Below, piece by piece: positions 15,138 to 22,978 of a stretch of 23,662 nt of DNA. Every line of letters begins with the position of its first letter. Positions within the stretch are counted from its first letter, which is position 1. Below the pieces are notes generated by a model. It made no database searches and was not told the DNA's origin. It saw only the letters and a list, made by a program, of their open reading frames with translations. The stretch comes from QHXQ01 sp038322995 (GTDB lineage Bacteria > Acidobacteriota > Blastocatellia > Pyrinomonadales > Pyrinomonadaceae), in the NCBI GenBank assembly GCA_038322995.1, contig JBBQGM010000083.1, forward strand, positions 1-23,662, in the 5' to 3' direction. Position numbers and translations under genes: made by a program.

Positions 15138-16088
15138 ATGCAATGCAGCAACTGTGGTAACGACCTGCGTCCGGACACGAAATTCTGCCCGAAGTGCGGC
15201 GCTTTGAGCGCGCAGGCGACGGCGCATGCGCCTACTGCGCCACCCGTGCCGTCGCCTGCGCCCGCCGGTTCATTCGGCGACGGGCCGCGCCCGCAGTTTG
15301 GTGGCAGCCCGATGGGCGGGCCGCCGAAGAAATCCGGTTGCGGCAAAGTGCTCATGATCTTGGCCGGCGTCGGCGTGCTGGGCTTGGTCGCCCTCAGTAT
15401 CGCCGGCTATTACGGCTACCAGTACGCCAAAGTGAAGTTGAAAGCTTCGGAGGCTTATACGGTGGCCATCGCGGCGTTGAAGGGGAGTCCGACCGTCGCG
15501 GAGAAAATGGGCGAGATCAAGGAGACGGGCTTCCCGCTCGGCAGTTTTGATGAGAACGCGAACGGCTCAGGCGCGGCTGCTTACAAAGTGTCGGTGACGG
15601 GCACGAAGGCCAGTGGCGTGTACGATGTCGTGATGCGCCGCCAGCATAACCGTTGGGCGCTCGTCACTGGCCGGGTCACATTGGCGGACGATGAGGTAAT
15701 AAACGTCGAGCCAGCCGCCGCTGATGCGCGCACGGACAACACGGCAGTGGACGATAATCCGGTCGCGCCGCCCCCGCCCCCGCTCCCGCCAGGCCTTGTC
15801 GGCGGGCGAATCGTTTCCGGCGGAGTGCTGAACGGCAAAGCGATCAGCCTGCCGGAGCCGGCCTACCCGCCCGTCGCCAAAGCTGTGCATGCCGGCGGCT
15901 TAGTGCCGGTGCAGGTGGTGGTGGACGAAACGGGCAAAGTGATTTCCGCCGAAGCCGTGTCAGGTCATCCGCTCCTGCGCCAGGCGGCGGCCACAGCCGC
16001 GAAGCAAGCGCGCTTCACGCCGACAATGGTCTCCGGTCATCCGGTGAAAGTGACAGGCACAATCACGTACAACTTCGTCGCGCAGTGA
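15138..16088 (+). CDS. Zinc-ribbon / membrane / Coa1-like / TonB C-terminal domain fusion
   Basis: This 316-residue protein has four parts. Residues 1-21 form a zinc ribbon (C3, C6, C17, C20: CSNCG and CPKCG). A Pro/Gly-rich linker follows, then one membrane helix (about 70-92, VLMILAGVGVLGLVALSIAG). A domain at about 103-195 resembles Coa1 (cytochrome oxidase assembly factor 1 fold: AIAALKGSPTVAEKMGEIKE, VSVTGTKASGVYDVVMRR, NRWALVTGRVTL). After a Pro-rich linker (PPPPPLPPG) comes a TonB C-terminal domain (about 225-316: PEPAYPPVAKAVHAGGLVPV, RFTPTMVSGHPVKVTGTI). The zinc ribbon would face the cytoplasm and the rest the periplasm. ATG 15138 has GGAG 10 bases upstream. No exbB/exbD or TonB receptor is nearby. 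The function is unknown; the domain calls are by pattern. Confidence 0.85.
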   Translation: MQCSNCGNDLRPDTKFCPKCGALSAQATAHAPTAPPVPSPAPAGSFGDGPRPQFGGSPMGGPPKKSGCGKVLMILAGVGVLGLVALSIAGYYGYQYAKVKLKASEAYTVAIAALKGSPTVAEKMGEIKETGFPLGSFDENANGSGAAAYKVSVTGTKASGVYDVVMRRQHNRWALVTGRVTLADDEVINVEPAAADARTDNTAVDDNPVAPPPPPLPPGLVGGRIVSGGVLNGKAISLPEPAYPPVAKAVHAGGLVPVQVVVDETGKVISAEAVSGHPLLRQAAATAAKQARFTPTMVSGHPVKVTGTITYNFVAQ

Positions 16089-16119
16089 CGCCTGTGTGCG
16101 GTCGTTTTGGCCGGCGTTT

Positions 16120-16587
16120 ATGTCTTACTTGATTGACGGCAACAACGTGATGGCGCAGCGCGTGGGCTGGCATAAGGACAAGCCGGGCGCGCGGCGCGGC
16201 CTGCTCGACGAGTTGGCGCGCTTCATCGTCGTGAAGCGCGTGCGCCTCGCCGTGGTCTTCGATGGTGCGCCCGACAACTTCTTTCCCGACGGCGCAAGCT
16301 ACAAAGGCGTGTGCCTCCACTACGCGGCGCGCGGCTCAGACGCGGACGAACGCATCAAGACCATCGTTGAAGCCGCGCGCGAACGGCGCACGCTCAAGGT
16401 CGTCACCTCCGACCGCTCGCTCGCCGGCTACGTCCGGCGCTGCGGCGCGCAGGTCATCCCCGCCGGCGAGTTCCGACAACGTATGGCAGACGCGGAAGCG
16501 GCCAGCGTGGGGCCGCGCCCGAAGCAAGAGATTCAAGCCGACGAGGCCCACTGGCTGCGCTACTTCGGCGTGGATGAGGACGAATAA
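16120..16587 (+). CDS. NYN (PIN-like) domain protein, YacP/Rae1-like ribonuclease
   Basis: This 155-residue protein has the NYN fold seen in YacP/Rae1, a ribosome-associated endoribonuclease in Bacillus. The acidic-pocket motifs are in order: YLIDGNNVMAQ at residues 3-13, LAVVFDGAPDNFF, ARGSDADERIKTIVE, VVTSDRSLAGYVRRCGAQVIPAGEF. The Asp residues of IDGNN, VFDG, SDAD and TSDRSL fit a metal-dependent nuclease site. I chose ATG 16120 because it places SYLIDGNN at the usual N-terminus. It starts 31 bases after the preceding gene, on the same strand. RNase activity is inferred from the family only. Confidence 0.87.
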   Translation: MSYLIDGNNVMAQRVGWHKDKPGARRGLLDELARFIVVKRVRLAVVFDGAPDNFFPDGASYKGVCLHYAARGSDADERIKTIVEAARERRTLKVVTSDRSLAGYVRRCGAQVIPAGEFRQRMADAEAASVGPRPKQEIQADEAHWLRYFGVDEDE

Positions 16588-16642
16588 ATAACAATCGGCG
16601 GGCAACTCAATCCTTTAAGCAGAGATGACGGCGTACTTGTTT

Positions 16643-17638
16643 TCAGTGCCCTGACGTGCTTTGGGCGATGAGGGCGAGGCGGTCGCCTTTGGGGCTGAGG
16701 GCGAGGCGGGTGATGTGGGTGAGACCGGCGGCGGTGAAGTCGTGTGCCGCTTGCCAGTCAGTGTCGTGCGCGGGGTTGAAGCGGAAGAGTTTTGCGCCTT
16801 GCGCCATGATGAGCGTGCCGTCGGGCAGCCAGGCGAGGTCTTCGCTGCCGGGGAGGGTTTTAATCAACGTGTCGGTGTGATGTCCGCCTACGTCCACGAG
16901 CTTGACGAGCCAGTTGTCGGCAGAAACCTTGTGGACGAAGCTGAAGACTTGGCCTTTGCGCGGGACTCGTTGCAGCGAGCGGCCGATGTTGACGTGCAGA
17001 GTGCTGACTTCGACGGCCGTAGGGCGCTCCTTTGCAATCGTGACGAGTTGCAGCGTGCTCGGTTGTCCGTCCGCGCCGAGGACGAAGAGGGCGAGCGTAT
17101 GCGCGTCGAGCCAGAGGTGATAGCCGACGGGTTTGACGTTCTCCAGCACGAGCGCGGGTGGCCCGCCCGGCGTAAGCGGGAACTGCCAGAGGCGTTGCGT
17201 CTTGTCCGCTTCGACGCGCACGACGGAGAAAAACTTGCCGCCGGGCATGACGGTCGGCGAATACTCGCTCTCCGGTGTCGTCGTGATTTGCGTCGTCGCG
17301 CCGCCCCGGAAATCATAGCGATAAATGTCGGTCTGTTTGTCGTCGCGCTGCGAGGTGTAGAAGAGGCTCTGCCCGTCGGGGAGGAAACTCGGCTGGTTGT
17401 CGTAGCCCGCGTGCTGCGTGATGTTGACGGGTTGACCAAACTCAAGTTGGCCCGCGCGCGTTTGCAACTTGACGACGAAGATGTCGTTGTCCGGCAGCGG
17501 CGTCGGCGCGGGTATCGGTTGTTGCGCGCGAGCGCTGATGACTAAGGCGAGGCCCGCGCAGCAGAGACACAAAGCAAACGCTGAAGGATGAAGGATGAAG
17601 GATGAATGGAAGGTAATTGCTGCTAATTTATCGTTCAT
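16643..17638 (-). CDS. Secreted PD40/TolB-like beta-propeller protein
   Basis: This protein of about 331 residues has a signal peptide (FALCLCCAGLALVISARAQ, cleavage near residue 40) and a beta-propeller of PD40/WD40-like repeats. Typical blades are NQPSFLPDGQSLFYTSQRDD...DIYRYD, EYSPTVMPGGKFFSVVRV, LAWLPDGTLIMAQGAKLFRF and ITRLALSPKGDRLALIAQ. Such propellers bind proteins or ligands in the periplasm; the target here is unknown. Start ATG 17638 has GAAGGA 6 bases upstream. An alternative ATG at 17662 overlaps the stop of the FKBP gene (ATGA). The segment between MNDKLAAITF and the signal peptide (HSSFILHPSAF) is encoded by 7-bp repeats. It follows the FKBP gene directly and is probably co-transcribed. 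Confidence 0.82.
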   Translation of the reverse strand: MNDKLAAITFHSSFILHPSAFALCLCCAGLALVISARAQQPIPAPTPLPDNDIFVVKLQTRAGQLEFGQPVNITQHAGYDNQPSFLPDGQSLFYTSQRDDKQTDIYRYDFRGGATTQITTTPESEYSPTVMPGGKFFSVVRVEADKTQRLWQFPLTPGGPPALVLENVKPVGYHLWLDAHTLALFVLGADGQPSTLQLVTIAKERPTAVEVSTLHVNIGRSLQRVPRKGQVFSFVHKVSADNWLVKLVDVGGHHTDTLIKTLPGSEDLAWLPDGTLIMAQGAKLFRFNPAHDTDWQAAHDFTAAGLTHITRLALSPKGDRLALIAQSTSGH

Positions 17639-17656
17639 CGTGCATCCTTCAGCGTT
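17577..17656. repeat. Heptamer repeat and 14-bp inverted repeat at the 5' end of the propeller gene
   Basis: Three perfect AAGGATG units (17584-17604) and one degenerate unit lie inside the coding sequence. The 14-bp sequence AACGCTGAAGGATG (17577-17590) recurs inverted and perfect at 17643-17656. The right copy, read on the minus strand, supplies the GAAGGA Shine-Dalgarno for ATG 17638. The left copy encodes part of the signal peptide region. Confidence 0.88.
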
Positions 17657-17658
17657 GC

Positions 17659-18087
17659 TCATTTGACGCGCTCGATCTCGAAGATTAGTTTTTCGCCGGC
17701 GAGCGGATGATTGGCGTCGAGCGTGATGTGTGTATCGGTGACTTCGGTGATAGTGACGGGAATCTCTTGTCCATCGGCGATATGCATGACGAGGCTCAGC
17801 CCGACTTCCGGCGTCGTGTCGCCGAGGTTGATGCCGGCGCGCGAAATCGTATTGATGAGTTGTTCGGCGCGCGGCCCGTAAGCCTCGTCGGCTTCGATCT
17901 CGACGGTCTTTTTCGCACCGACCGGCATGCCGCGCACGCCTTCGTCGAAGCCCGGAATCACTTGCCCCGCGCCCACCTGAAACTCCAACGGCTCGCCGCC
18001 GTCGGACGAATCGAACACGTCGCCGTTGTCCAGTCGGCCCGTGTAATGCACCTGCACCGTGTCGCCGTTTTGCGCCCCGTCGGCCAT
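17659..18087 (-). CDS. FKBP-type peptidyl-prolyl cis-trans isomerase, SlyD-like
   Basis: This 142-residue prolyl isomerase and chaperone has an FKBP half (VQVHYTGRLDNGDVFDSSDG at 11-30; FQVGAGQVIPGFDEGVRGMPVG at 36-57) and an inserted flap domain after EADEAYGPR (about 70-120), as in SlyD. The C-terminus returns to FKBP strands (LDANHPLAGEKLIFEIERV). The His/Cys-rich metal-binding tail of E. coli SlyD is absent, so no nickel role is implied. No signal peptide is seen, so it is probably cytoplasmic. Start ATG 18087 has GGGAGAG 5 bases upstream. Its stop TGA overlaps an ATG (17662) in frame with the propeller gene. It is divergent from selB. Confidence 0.92.
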   Translation of the reverse strand: MADGAQNGDTVQVHYTGRLDNGDVFDSSDGGEPLEFQVGAGQVIPGFDEGVRGMPVGAKKTVEIEADEAYGPRAEQLINTISRAGINLGDTTPEVGLSLVMHIADGQEIPVTITEVTDTHITLDANHPLAGEKLIFEIERVK

Positions 18088-18195
18088 AAATCTCTCCCTT
18101 GTCTCGCGGGTTAAATGGGCGGTCAGCATCGCATACACGGCCGCGAAAATCCAGCCGCACACTAAGCGGATGGCGCGTTTAGGTGCGCTCCGCGT

Positions 18196-18201
18196 TAGAA
18201 T
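18196..18201 (+). promoter_or_regulatory. Candidate -10 box for selB
   Basis: TAGAAT lies 26 bases before the selB ATG and would start transcription near 18208. No -35 close to consensus is seen at 16-18 bases, and the leader has no Shine-Dalgarno. Confidence 0.28.
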
Positions 18202-18227
18202 GTTTCCGCTCGTTGGTTCACCCTCTT

Positions 18228-20144
18228 ATGCGCTCAATCATTGTCGGCACGGCCGGGCACATCGATCATGGCAAGACCGCGCTGGTGCGCGCGTTGACCG
18301 GCGTGGATGCGGATCGGCTGCCGGAAGAGAAACGGCGTGGCATTACGATTGACCTCGGCTTCGCCGAACTCGATCTCGGCGACGTGCGCGTCGGCTTCGT
18401 GGACGTGCCCGGCCACGAGCGGTTCGTGCGGAACATGCTGGCGGGCGCGCACGGACTTGACGCAGTAGCGCTCGTTATCGCGGCCGACGCGGGCGTCATG
18501 CCGCAGACACGCGAGCACTTCGCCATCACACGGCTGCTCGACGTGCGCGCCGGTCTCATCGTCCTCACCAAAATTGATCTCGTTGATGACGAACTGCTCG
18601 CGCTCGTCCGCGCCGAAGCGGAAGAGTTGGTCGCGGGTTCGTTTCTGGAAAGCGCGCCGGTGGTCGCGGTGAGCGCGCGGACGGGTGCGGGGCTGGATGA
18701 ACTGCGCGAGCAGTTACGCGCGACGGGCTTGCGTGTGTCCGCGCGGGCGAGCGCGACGGTGGCGCGGTTGCCGATTGACCGCGCGTTCACAATGCGCGGT
18801 TTCGGCGCGGTTGTGACAGGCACGCTCATCGCGGGCGAGATCGCGGTGGGTGCAGAGTTGGATTTGTGGCCGGCGGGCGCGCGGGTGCGCGTGCGCGGGC
18901 TGCAAGTACACGGGCGCGCGGTTGAACGCGCGGAGGCGGGGCAGCGCACGGCGATCAATCTCGGCGGCATCGAAGCGGCGGCCATCGAGCGCGGGATGTT
19001 GCTCGCGCAGGCGGGCCGTCTATGCCCCACGCAGATCGTGGACGCGCAAATCGAGGTGCTGGCGGACGCGCCGCGCCCTCTGCGCTCGCGCATGCGCGTG
19101 CGCGTGCATCTGGGCGCGGCCGAAGTGCTGGCGCGCGTGCAGGTACTCGCGGACGCGGGCGAGATCACACCGGGCGCGACCGGCTTCGCGCAGTTGCGCA
19201 TGGAAACGCCGGTTGTCGCGCTACCCGATGAGCGTTTCATCCTGCGTTCTTATTCGCCCTCGCACACCATCGCAGGCGGGCGCATCCTCGATGCGCAGGC
19301 CACGAAGCATCGCGGGCGCGAACGCATGGAAGCGCGGGCGCGTTTAAGCGAATTGACAGACGCGGATCACACCACGCGCCTCGCGCTCTTTGTGGCTGCG
19401 GCGGGCGCGGGCGGTCTTAGCCGCGCAGACCTGGCCGCGCGCACGGGCTGGCGCGATGATGTGCTCGACGCGGCCACGACGGCAGCGACAACGCGCGGCG
19501 CGGTCGTCGTCGCCGATGGCATCCACCTTGGGCGCGAAGCGTTTGCGCGCCTCGTGACGGCGGCGTGCGCGGAGGTCGCCGCGCATCACCGGCGCGAGCC
19601 TTTGCAGCGCGGGCTGGCGCGCGAGACGTTGCGCGAGCGCGTGTTCGCGCACACGCCAGCGGAAGTTTTTCGCGCCGCACTTGCGCACGCTCAAGCATCC
19701 GGCACACTCGTCGCGGAGCGCGATGTGGTGCGCGCGGCCACCCATAGTCTTGCGCTCGCGCCTGCGGACGCTGCCTTGCGCGACCGGCTTGAAGCGGTTT
19801 ACCGCGCAGCCCGGCTCGCCGCGCCCACGTTCGACGAGGCGCTCGCGCTCGCCGCCGCCGGGCAGACCACGCGCGAGCACGGGCGCAAGCTCCTCCAACT
19901 GCTGCTCGACGCGGGCACGCTGCAACGAGTCACGCCCGAACTATTCTTTCATCACACCGCACTTGACCAACTCGTGACTGACCTGCGCGCCTACGCTGCG
20001 CAGCATGCGCCTGACCGGCTCATTGATGTCGCCGCCTTCAAAGAGCTCGCCGGTGTCTCGCGTAAACACGCGATCCCGTTGCTTGAGTATCTCGACCGCG
20101 AGCGCATCACCCGGCGCGCAGGCGACCGCCGGTTGATTCTTTAG
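18228..20144 (+). CDS. selB: Selenocysteine-specific elongation factor SelB
   Basis: SelB is the GTPase that carries Sec-tRNA(Sec) to UGA codons marked by a SECIS hairpin. It has 638 residues. The G motifs are G1 GTAGHIDHGKT (7-17), G2 RGITID (37-42), G3 DVPGHE (59-64), G4 TKID (114-117) and G5-like VSARTGAGL. EF-Tu-like domains II and III follow (MRGFGAVVTGTLIAGEI is the domain II start). The C-terminal winged helices that bind SECIS RNA end in SRKHAIPLLEYLDRE and RRAGDRRLIL. Length fits bacterial SelB (about 615-640). ATG 18228 is chosen because MRSIIVGTAGHIDHGK is the usual N-terminus; no Shine-Dalgarno is visible. selA, selC and selD are not in the window, and I saw no Sec-encoding gene. 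Confidence 0.95.
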   Translation: MRSIIVGTAGHIDHGKTALVRALTGVDADRLPEEKRRGITIDLGFAELDLGDVRVGFVDVPGHERFVRNMLAGAHGLDAVALVIAADAGVMPQTREHFAITRLLDVRAGLIVLTKIDLVDDELLALVRAEAEELVAGSFLESAPVVAVSARTGAGLDELREQLRATGLRVSARASATVARLPIDRAFTMRGFGAVVTGTLIAGEIAVGAELDLWPAGARVRVRGLQVHGRAVERAEAGQRTAINLGGIEAAAIERGMLLAQAGRLCPTQIVDAQIEVLADAPRPLRSRMRVRVHLGAAEVLARVQVLADAGEITPGATGFAQLRMETPVVALPDERFILRSYSPSHTIAGGRILDAQATKHRGRERMEARARLSELTDADHTTRLALFVAAAGAGGLSRADLAARTGWRDDVLDAATTAATTRGAVVVADGIHLGREAFARLVTAACAEVAAHHRREPLQRGLARETLRERVFAHTPAEVFRAALAHAQASGTLVAERDVVRAATHSLALAPADAALRDRLEAVYRAARLAAPTFDEALALAAAGQTTREHGRKLLQLLLDAGTLQRVTPELFFHHTALDQLVTDLRAYAAQHAPDRLIDVAAFKELAGVSRKHAIPLLEYLDRERITRRAGDRRLIL

Positions 20145-20339
20145 CGGTTAGAGTTTAGCTAAAAGTCTCTTGCTTCTCACGGGCAGCGGCGGTAACATAG
20201 CGCCCGTCCAAACTTGATCCGCGACCGGCACAGACGCACCCCGACGGGGCTGGTCAAACTCTAGTAGCATCGTTGCAGTCGGCTCTTCTTGATCCGTTCT
20301 ACTTTTGTTCGTGTGACACAGACAAGCCGGAGGTTCAAC
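20145..20339. other. Intergenic region downstream of selB with possible RNA structure
   Basis: TAGAGTTT (20149-20156) can pair with AAACTCTA (20256-20263). Directly stacked on that helix is GACCGG (20223-20228) with CTGGTC (20250-20255, one G-U), enclosing CCCC/GGGG (20239-20242/20246-20249). A further 6-bp stem joins 20179-20184 and 20202-20207. Together these make a three-way junction of about 115 nt. GGAGG at 20329-20333 is the Shine-Dalgarno of the next gene. No known riboswitch or tRNA pattern is recognised. Confidence 0.3.
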
Positions 20340-20558
20340 ATGAATCGCATGCTAGATGTGGTGTTCTGGGTAGTGGGCATCCTGAGCGCCTTGGGCGCAC
20401 TCTACTACTTCGTCCAGTTTATCCAGTCGAAAGGGACGGAGGGCAACAAGTCGTTCTTGTGGTACGCCATCGGGATGGCGGTCGTGGCTTGCATTTGCGC
20501 GTTGCTCTACTTCGTGCGCCACGTCAACAAGGAAGAAGAAATTCACATCACGCAGTAG
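20340..20558 (+). CDS. Small two-helix membrane protein, unknown function
   Basis: I do not recognise a family. The 72-residue product has two membrane helices (about 5-26, MLDVVFWVVGILSALGALYYF, and about 39-60, FLWYAIGMAVVACICALLYF). A short loop (QSKGTEGNKS) joins them, and the tail is charged (RHVNKEEEIHITQ). ATG 20340 is well supported by GGAGG 6 bases upstream; an upstream in-frame ATG (20289) has none. A 9-bp hairpin starts one base after the stop. A second small membrane protein gene follows at 233 bases on the same strand. Confidence 0.72.
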   Translation: MNRMLDVVFWVVGILSALGALYYFVQFIQSKGTEGNKSFLWYAIGMAVVACICALLYFVRHVNKEEEIHITQ

Positions 20559-20559
20559 C

Positions 20560-20586
20560 GCGCGCGCAGACTAAGCTTGCGCGCGC
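20560..20586 (+). terminator. GC hairpin directly after the small membrane protein gene
   Basis: GCGCGCGCA (20560-20568) and TGCGCGCGC (20578-20586) form a perfect 9 bp stem with a 9-base loop, beginning one base after the TAG. No T-run follows, so it may be a 3' stability element rather than an intrinsic terminator. Confidence 0.4.
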
Positions 20587-20791
20587 ACCTTGGCGGCGGG
20601 CGTGGTGGCTCGCGCCCAAAACAAGGGGCGCGTCGGCGCGCTACTTTGTTGTTTTAACCGGCGCGGCGCAACGTCTGCCCGGCGCACACGAAACTCGGAC
20701 GCCGTTCGCGTTAGCCGGCACCTGTCGGGCGTGGACGGCGTTTGATTTGGCGCGCCGCCATTCATATCCAGACTAAAGGGAAGAGAACTTC

Positions 20792-21139
20792 ATGTCGCTT
20801 GTCCCGCTCGTGCTGGCGCAATCCGTGCCGCGCTTCGCTAGTTCCTACGCCGCGTTGTTTGGTGTCTTGTTCGTCATTGGCACGCTCGGCTGGTTGATCG
20901 CCGCCGTGCTCGGCTTCGCCCGCGCCCGTGCGTTCGGCACATCCACGCGCTGGTTTGCCTTTGCCGCCATCTGCATGTTGGTTACCTATCTTTATCTCAT
21001 CGCCTTCGCCTGGGTGGGCATGACGGAGACTGACCTCGACAAACTGCTCAGCTTCGGCTCGTTCATCATCTTGTTCCCCGCGCTGGGAGCCATCTGCGCC
21101 ATCATCGGTTTCGTGCGCCTCACCGACCCGCGCGGGTAG
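20792..21139 (+). CDS. Small polytopic membrane protein, unknown function
   Basis: This 115-residue protein has three or four membrane helices (YAALFGVLFVIGTLGWLIAAVLGF; WFAFAAICMLVTYLYLIAFAWVG; FGSFIILFPALGAICAIIGFV) and ends in RLTDPRG. I recognise no family and see no catalytic motif. ATG 20792 has AAAGGGAAGAG about 7-15 bases upstream, a good Shine-Dalgarno region. The glycoside hydrolase gene starts 16 bases after its stop, so the two are probably one transcript. The 233 bases before it hold only the hairpin at 20560-20586 and nothing else I can support. Confidence 0.75.
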   Translation: MSLVPLVLAQSVPRFASSYAALFGVLFVIGTLGWLIAAVLGFARARAFGTSTRWFAFAAICMLVTYLYLIAFAWVGMTETDLDKLLSFGSFIILFPALGAICAIIGFVRLTDPRG

Positions 21140-21155
21140 TTCAGCCTTTAAGCCA

Positions 21156-22976
21156 TTGCCAATCTCCGCCGCCGCGAAAGAATCCTTGCTCTATGCCGCG
21201 CTCGCCGGCATCGTCGGCGCAGCCATTTTTCTGACCGTGCGCCAGCCGGCCGCGCAGCGCCGCGTCGTGCCGCCGGGCTTCGTCAGCGCGAGCGGCCCGC
21301 GCTTCATCGTGGACGGGCGCGCGTTCCGTTTCACCGGCGCGAACGTCGCTGTGATGTACAAGGACGAAGATCGCGCGCGGATGCCGGAGACGCTCAGACA
21401 AGCGGCGTTGCACGGTCTCAAGGTGGTGCGCGTGTGGGCGTCGGGCGAGGGGACGGAAGCGAACGGCGTACTGTCAGTTGGCGGCGACCGGGCGGACTGG
21501 CCGCGCGCCCATCCGTTTCGCCGCGCGCCCGATGACTGGAATGAAGAGGCGTTCGTCCATCTCGACCACGTGTTGGCTGAAGCGCGGCAACAAAACTTGC
21601 GCGTACAACTCTGTCTCGGCAACTGGTGGCGCGACACGGGCGGCGTCACACAGTATCTGCGCTGGGCCGGCATCAATGATGCGGCCGACGAGCAGTACAA
21701 ATTCGGCGTCAACCCCGAGCGCGCGATGCTCTTCTACACGAACGAAGCGACGCGCCGCCTCTACCGCGCGCATCTCGACCGCATCGTGCAGCGGCGCAAC
21801 ACTGTGACCGGCCGGCTCTACCGCGACGATCCGACGATCTTTGGTTACGAGTTGATGAACGAGGCGCAGGCCGCGACGGGGCGAGAGGCGGAGCGGCGCG
21901 CGTGGGTCGCGGAGATGAGCGCCTACATTAAGTCGCTCGACGCCGATCATCTCATCACGCCCGGCCTTTGGGGTTATCGCAACGCCTACGAGCGGCGCGA
22001 CTGGCTCGCCGTCCACAGCCTGCCAACCATCGATTACTGCGACGTGCATAATTATCCGCGCGACGATCTCGACAGCTTCGTCGATTCGCCCGCCGCCCTG
22101 CGCGCCTTCATTGATAATCGCGCCGCTGCCGCCGCTTCGATCAACAAGCCGCTCGTCTTCGGTGAGTTTGGCATGAGTCCCGAAGGCTATAACGGCGTAT
22201 CTGAGAGCGCATGGTTTCGCGCGTACTTCGCGGCGGCCGTGCATGCCGGCGTCGGCGGCGCGATGTTCTGGATACTGACGCCCGACCCGCAACGCGGCTA
22301 CGGCGTCACCTACGCCGCCGAACGCGATCAAGCTGTCCGCGCCGAACTCGTCCATGCCGCCGATCTCTTCGACGCGCAACGCAGCGCCGCGCCGCCGCGC
22401 GCCCTCCTCAATGCCGGGCAGCATCTCATCCCGCGCCAGTTCGCCTACACGCGCTCGCCCGCCGACACGTCGGCGCAGCCGCGCCTGGAGATCGCGCCGG
22501 GCAACGTCTTGCTTTATCGCTTCGCGCCGGAGCAGGCAACGCGCGGTCGCTTCGAGAAAATGGACGGCGGCGAAGGTTATGTCTGGGGCGCGGGCGTAGG
22601 CTTCTTCGAGTACACGATCCCGGCGCGCACGGACAGGCGCAGGGTCAGTGAGATCGTCGTCCGCGCGCACCTGCAACCCGTGCCGCCGCACGACTCGAAC
22701 GGCCGCGCCGACACAACGCGCGTCACCCTCTTCATCAACGACACCGACTGCGGCCTGCGCCTCGTTGGGCTAGAACACGAACCGCACGCGCTCATCCAGG
22801 AGTGGCACGTCAACTCACTCCTCCCGCGCTACCACGCCATGCGCGGCCACGCGCTCACCATCCGCCTTGCCGTTGAGCTTAACGCTGAGCAACCCTTCGG
22901 CCTCAATATCTCAAATTTCCCCGCATGGTTTCCTGCCGGCGAGACGAAGCCGATTGAAGTGGAAGAGAGAAGGTAG
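21156..22976 (+). CDS. Membrane-anchored GH5-like glycoside hydrolase (cellulase/mannanase clan)
   Basis: This 606-residue protein has an uncleaved-type N-terminal anchor (LLYAALAGIVGAAIFLTV, residues 11-28), then a TIM-barrel of the GH-A clan. The acid/base is E236 in FGYELMNEAQ (Asn-Glu at 235-236). The nucleophile is E337 in PLVFGEFGMS. H298 and Y300 (DVHNYP) and W95 in VVRVWASGEG complete the usual pocket. GH5 subfamilies hydrolyse beta-1,4-glucans or mannans; the exact substrate cannot be told. Residues from about 440 on look like beta-sandwich (LFINDTDCGLRLVGLE), possibly a carbohydrate-binding or accessory domain. The start is TTG 21156, since no ATG or GTG lies near the required N-terminus; this is the least certain point. 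The catalytic domain probably faces the periplasm. Confidence 0.85.
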   Translation: MPISAAAKESLLYAALAGIVGAAIFLTVRQPAAQRRVVPPGFVSASGPRFIVDGRAFRFTGANVAVMYKDEDRARMPETLRQAALHGLKVVRVWASGEGTEANGVLSVGGDRADWPRAHPFRRAPDDWNEEAFVHLDHVLAEARQQNLRVQLCLGNWWRDTGGVTQYLRWAGINDAADEQYKFGVNPERAMLFYTNEATRRLYRAHLDRIVQRRNTVTGRLYRDDPTIFGYELMNEAQAATGREAERRAWVAEMSAYIKSLDADHLITPGLWGYRNAYERRDWLAVHSLPTIDYCDVHNYPRDDLDSFVDSPAALRAFIDNRAAAAASINKPLVFGEFGMSPEGYNGVSESAWFRAYFAAAVHAGVGGAMFWILTPDPQRGYGVTYAAERDQAVRAELVHAADLFDAQRSAAPPRALLNAGQHLIPRQFAYTRSPADTSAQPRLEIAPGNVLLYRFAPEQATRGRFEKMDGGEGYVWGAGVGFFEYTIPARTDRRRVSEIVVRAHLQPVPPHDSNGRADTTRVTLFINDTDCGLRLVGLEHEPHALIQEWHVNSLLPRYHAMRGHALTIRLAVELNAEQPFGLNISNFPAWFPAGETKPIEVEERR

Positions 22977-22978
22977 AA

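Noticed and set aside
17663..18160. N-terminal extension of the propeller protein upstream of 17662
   Set aside because: The frame stays open but reads as Arg-rich noise opposite and out of frame with the FKBP gene; the signal peptide sets the start near 17638.
20149..20263. tRNA-Sec next to selB
   Set aside because: The 8-bp closing helix tempted this reading, but there is no T-arm consensus (GGTTCGA), no CCA end, and the 3' arm is too long for a T-arm.
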